Positions 61,633-64,000 of a DNA stretch of 64,000 nucleotides are shown piece after piece. The translations under genes and the position numbers were made by a program. Position 1 is the first letter of the stretch. The number at the start of each line of letters is the position of its first letter. The notes beneath the pieces are model-generated. The model had not been told where the DNA came from and searched no databases. It saw nothing but the letters and a program-made list of their open reading frames with translations. Origin of the DNA: Brucella haematophila (GTDB lineage Bacteria > Pseudomonadota > Alphaproteobacteria > Rhizobiales > Rhizobiaceae); the NCBI RefSeq assembly GCF_005938105.1, contig NZ_VCPE01000010.1:62001-126000 (forward strand). Direction: 5' to 3'.

Positions 61633-61734
61633 TTTAGGTTCAGACGCTCAAAACTTGCGGATGTCATCATCACAGCCTATGTCTTGCGCGATGAATCTGT
61701 CCGCATGGCGGCAATCGAGACGCAGGAGAGTTGC

Positions 61735-62001
61735 ATGTCTGATGGTGTAAACCGTTTTCTTGGCGATACGCCTGCTCGCATCATTGTCAAACTGGTGCTG
61801 ATCTCGCTGGTGGTCGGCGTAGTCATGAGCGCTTTCCACTGGACGCCCTATGATATTCTATGGGGCATTCGCGATTTCTTCCTGCGCCTGTGGAATATGG
61901 GCTTCTCCGCCGTCGCGCGTTTTGCGGATTATCTCATTCTGGGCGCAGCCGTTGTCATCCCTGCCTTTATTTTGCTCCGTATCCTCAGCTATCGCAAATA
62001 G
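61735..62001 (+). CDS. small integral membrane protein (DUF6460-like)
   Basis: 88 residues with two helices (about 14-34, IIVKLVLISLVVGVVMSAF, and 62-82, YLILGAAVVIPAFILLRIL) joined by an aromatic segment WTPYDILWGIRDFF. The start MSDGVNRFLGDTPARIIVKL is preceded by CAGGAGAG. It resembles a short Rhizobiales membrane-protein family that I believe is DUF6460; function unknown. Confidence 0.75.
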   Translation: MSDGVNRFLGDTPARIIVKLVLISLVVGVVMSAFHWTPYDILWGIRDFFLRLWNMGFSAVARFADYLILGAAVVIPAFILLRILSYRK

Positions 62002-62021
62002 CAGATATTGGCAGCAGGTTA

Positions 62022-62069
62022 GGAGCATTTCCAGCAAAAGTGCGAAGCGGTTTTGCGTTGGACAATGCG
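62022..62069. repeat. dispersed palindromic repeat
   Basis: GAGCATTTCCAGCAAAAGTG and CGAAGCGGTTTTGCGTTGGA are the two halves; outer GCATT/AATGC and inner CAAAA/TTTTG pair. It closely matches 27143-27190 read on the other strand. Confidence 0.8.
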
Positions 62070-62090
62070 GCAAACAAAGACATTCGGACG

Positions 62091-62585
62091 ATGCAGCAAA
62101 AACAAGGATTAATGCTTTCCCGGCGTGGCTTTCTGGTGCTCGCCGGGGGCGCGGTTTCGCTCTCCGCCTTGCCGTTTGACGCGGCTGAGGCGGCGACAAA
62201 TGTGGTAAGCGCTGGCGATCCTACCGGGCTTTTCAACGCCATCCGCAAGGCAAATGGCCTCTCATTGATGGCGACCGATTCCAAGCTGGAACAGGCTGCG
62301 CTTTTTCAGGCGAAGCGCATGGCAAGCTATGGCAAGATTGGCCACAGCGTGGGCTGGGGCAATGGGTTCGTTGCGCGGTTGCGTCAGGCGGGCATTCGCG
62401 GGCCAGCGGCAGAAAACGTCGCATCCGGCCAGTCGAGCACCGAGGCGGTGTTTGACGCCTGGATGAAATCGCCCGGTCATCGCAAGAATATGCTCGATCC
62501 CACATTCAGCCATTACGGCCTTGCCTGGGCAACGCCGGAAAACAAGCCCAATCGAATTTACTGGGCGATGATGCTCGGTCTCTGA
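62091..62585 (+). CDS. CAP/SCP-domain protein with Tat-type signal
   Basis: 164 residues. The N-terminus has a twin-arginine motif (LSRRGFLVLAGGAVSLSAL) ending near AAEA-ATN, so export of a folded protein through Tat is likely. The CAP domain shows IRKANGLSLMATDSKLEQAA, the histidine-bearing GKIGHSVGWG, AAENVASGQSSTEAVFDAW and WMKSPGHRKNMLDP, the family signature. Bacterial CAP proteins are secreted and of unknown function. Met8 (62112) is an alternative start directly before the Tat motif. Confidence 0.85.
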   Translation: MQQKQGLMLSRRGFLVLAGGAVSLSALPFDAAEAATNVVSAGDPTGLFNAIRKANGLSLMATDSKLEQAALFQAKRMASYGKIGHSVGWGNGFVARLRQAGIRGPAAENVASGQSSTEAVFDAWMKSPGHRKNMLDPTFSHYGLAWATPENKPNRIYWAMMLGL

Positions 62586-62595
62586 TCTCCACAAA

Positions 62596-62619
62596 CTCCT
62601 GACAGATAGCTGTCAGGAG
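62596..62619 (+). terminator. hairpin after CAP-domain gene
   Basis: CTCCTGACAG and CTGTCAGGAG are perfect 10-base arms around ATAG, 11 bases past the stop. There is no T run, so termination is uncertain. Confidence 0.5.
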
Positions 62620-62713
62620 CTGCGACAATCTATGGGCCGAATTCTCTGTAGTTTCGAGCGATTCCAGAGTAGACGTTCTCGAACAACAGGCATGAATTCG
62701 GGGACAGTTGACT

Positions 62714-64000
62714 ATGGATCAGTCGCAGCGCGTTGGAAGCGTTACGAGGCCGTTCGATGTGACGCATCGCATGGTCATGCTGATCGCTATTCCCATGACA
62801 CTTGCCGCCGTCACGACGCCACTTCTCGGCCTCGTCGACATGGGCGTGGTCGGCCAGATGGGCAAGGCCGAGCTGATCGGCGGATTGGCCATTGGCGCGC
62901 TGGTGTTCGACTTCCTGCTGTCCATGTTCAATTTCCTGCGCTCCGGCACCACCGGTCTGGTGGCGCAGGCCATGGGTGCTGATGACGCCGTCGAAGAACA
63001 GGCGATCTTCTGGCGCGCCATCATCATCGCTGTCGCTGCCGGCGTGCTGATGATCCTGACACTGCCGCTGACACTGGCGGCGGCTTCAAGCTTCATGCAT
63101 CCGACAAGCGCGACCCAGGAAGCCATGGCGACCTATGTGTCGATCCGTATGCTGGCGGCCCCGGTTGCTCTCATCAATTACTCCGTGCTGGGGCTGGTAC
63201 TCGGGCGCGGGCAGGGGCTGCTCGGCCTTGGCCTTCAGGTTCTGCTCAACGGCATCAATATTGTGCTGTGCATTGTTCTCGGTCTGGAACTCGGCTGGGG
63301 TGTGACGGGCGTGGCATGGGCCACGGTCACCGGCGAAACGGTCGCGGCGATTGTCGGCCTTTTTCTGGTGGTCCGGCATTTCCGCAAGGATGCAACCAAG
63401 CGCCCGAGCCGCCAGCGCATTTTCCAGAAGGAAGGCATTGTGCGCATGTTCGCGGTCAATCGCGATATCATGATCCGCTCCTTCCTGCTTCTGACCGCTT
63501 TTGCCTTTTTCACACGTGCGGGTTCCGATCTCGGACCGGTGACGCTTGCGGCCAATGCCGTGCTGATGAATTTCTTCCTTGTGGCGGGCTTCTTCCTCGA
63601 TGGCATGGCCGCCGCCGCCGAACAGATCGTTGGGCGGTCCATCGGTGCTCGCTATAGCCCGGCCTTTGTGCGCGGTGCGAAACTGACCTTTGTCTGGGGG
63701 CTGGTGATGGCAAGCATCATCGCCTTCGCGCTTCTGGTTTTCGGTGATCCGATCATAGGCCTCTTGTCCAAGGCCGAGGATGTGCATGCCGAGGCGCTCA
63801 AATATCTGCCATGGGCCGCACTGACCGGGATGACCGGGCTGCTCGCCTTCCATATGGACGGCGTCTATATCGGGGCCACATGGTCGCGCGACATGCGCAA
63901 CATGATGTTCCTGTCGCTGGCCTTCTTCATGGCCGTGCTTTATGCCGCAAAGCCCGCGATGGGCAATCACGGGCTTTGGCTGGCGCTCAATCTGTTCCTG
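62714..64000 (+). CDS. MATE-family efflux transporter, N-terminal part (3' end outside window)
   Basis: The frame is open from ATG 62714 to the right edge, 429 codons. It has at least ten hydrophobic segments and MATE features: MTLAAVTTPLLGLVDMGVVG (helix 1 with the conserved Pro and Asp), FNFLRSGTTGLVAQAMGADD, VLLNGINIVLCIVLGLELGW and AAAAEQIVGRSIGARY. This is the DinF/NorM-like branch, a cation-coupled exporter. A full protein would be about 440-460 residues, so only the end is missing. GGGGA lies about 10 bases before the start. Confidence 0.93.
   Translation, partial: MDQSQRVGSVTRPFDVTHRMVMLIAIPMTLAAVTTPLLGLVDMGVVGQMGKAELIGGLAIGALVFDFLLSMFNFLRSGTTGLVAQAMGADDAVEEQAIFWRAIIIAVAAGVLMILTLPLTLAAASSFMHPTSATQEAMATYVSIRMLAAPVALINYSVLGLVLGRGQGLLGLGLQVLLNGINIVLCIVLGLELGWGVTGVAWATVTGETVAAIVGLFLVVRHFRKDATKRPSRQRIFQKEGIVRMFAVNRDIMIRSFLLLTAFAFFTRAGSDLGPVTLAANAVLMNFFLVAGFFLDGMAAAAEQIVGRSIGARYSPAFVRGAKLTFVWGLVMASIIAFALLVFGDPIIGLLSKAEDVHAEALKYLPWAALTGMTGLLAFHMDGVYIGATWSRDMRNMMFLSLAFFMAVLYAAKPAMGNHGLWLALNLFL

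Noticed and set aside
1-64000. CRISPR arrays, insertion sequences, prophage or integrase genes
   Set aside because: No regularly spaced repeats, transposase, integrase or phage structural genes are visible; tRNA genes are intact without duplicated 3' ends.

Overview
The window is chromosomal DNA of an alphaproteobacterium of the order Rhizobiales, most likely Brucellaceae (Brucella, including former Ochrobactrum). Evidence: a GcrA cell-cycle regulator, a BepR-BepD-BepE type efflux locus, a SAM-II riboswitch on metZ, a 363-residue tandem-fold dCTP deaminase, a RutR-type repressor over a PreT/PreA pathway, moderately high GC with NNC/NNG codon bias, and short dispersed palindromes typical of the order. 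I see no insertion sequence, prophage, CRISPR array or plasmid function. Species is not resolved.

Layout. 0-1.7 kb: end of a Maf-family nucleotide pyrophosphatase, yacG, tRNA-Phe, a secreted lysozyme-inhibitor-like protein, tRNA-Arg. 1.8-8.1 kb: an orphan histidine kinase and a two-gene RND efflux pump. 8.1-20.3 kb: a reductive pyrimidine catabolism regulon. One operon carries beta-ureidopropionase, dihydropyrimidinase and a four-gene ABC importer; rutR-nudix is divergent; an aldo/keto reductase follows; preT-preA is a second operon. Two RutR-like operators lie at the two operon starts. 20.4-27 kb: coxG-like gene, pgi, an aspartoacylase-like hydrolase with a HAD phosphatase, a GST and fadD. 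27.4-32.7 kb: bepR divergent from bepDE. 32.8-38.9 kb: a small membrane protein, a solute-binding protein, a glycosyltransferase with a possible MshEN-like N-terminal domain, ppk2 and a phoR-like kinase preceded by two large palindromes.

38.9-52.5 kb is a Wzx/Wzy-type surface polysaccharide locus: FemAB-like acyltransferase, GT2, secreted glycoside hydrolase, second GNAT-like protein, flippase, chain-length (PCP) protein without a kinase domain, polymerase, NodB-type deacetylase and two GT4 enzymes. Its parts list resembles Caulobacter holdfast (hfs) or rhizobial polar polysaccharide loci. No initiating phosphoglycosyl transferase and no outer-membrane exporter is present here.

52.5-64 kb is mostly conserved housekeeping: gcrA, argD-argF-hslO, apaG, metZ behind a SAM-II riboswitch and terminator, dcd, a GlxA-type regulator, a small membrane protein, a Tat-exported CAP-domain protein and the start of a MATE transporter. 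Small palindromic repeats occur between genes throughout, several of them recognisably related to one another.
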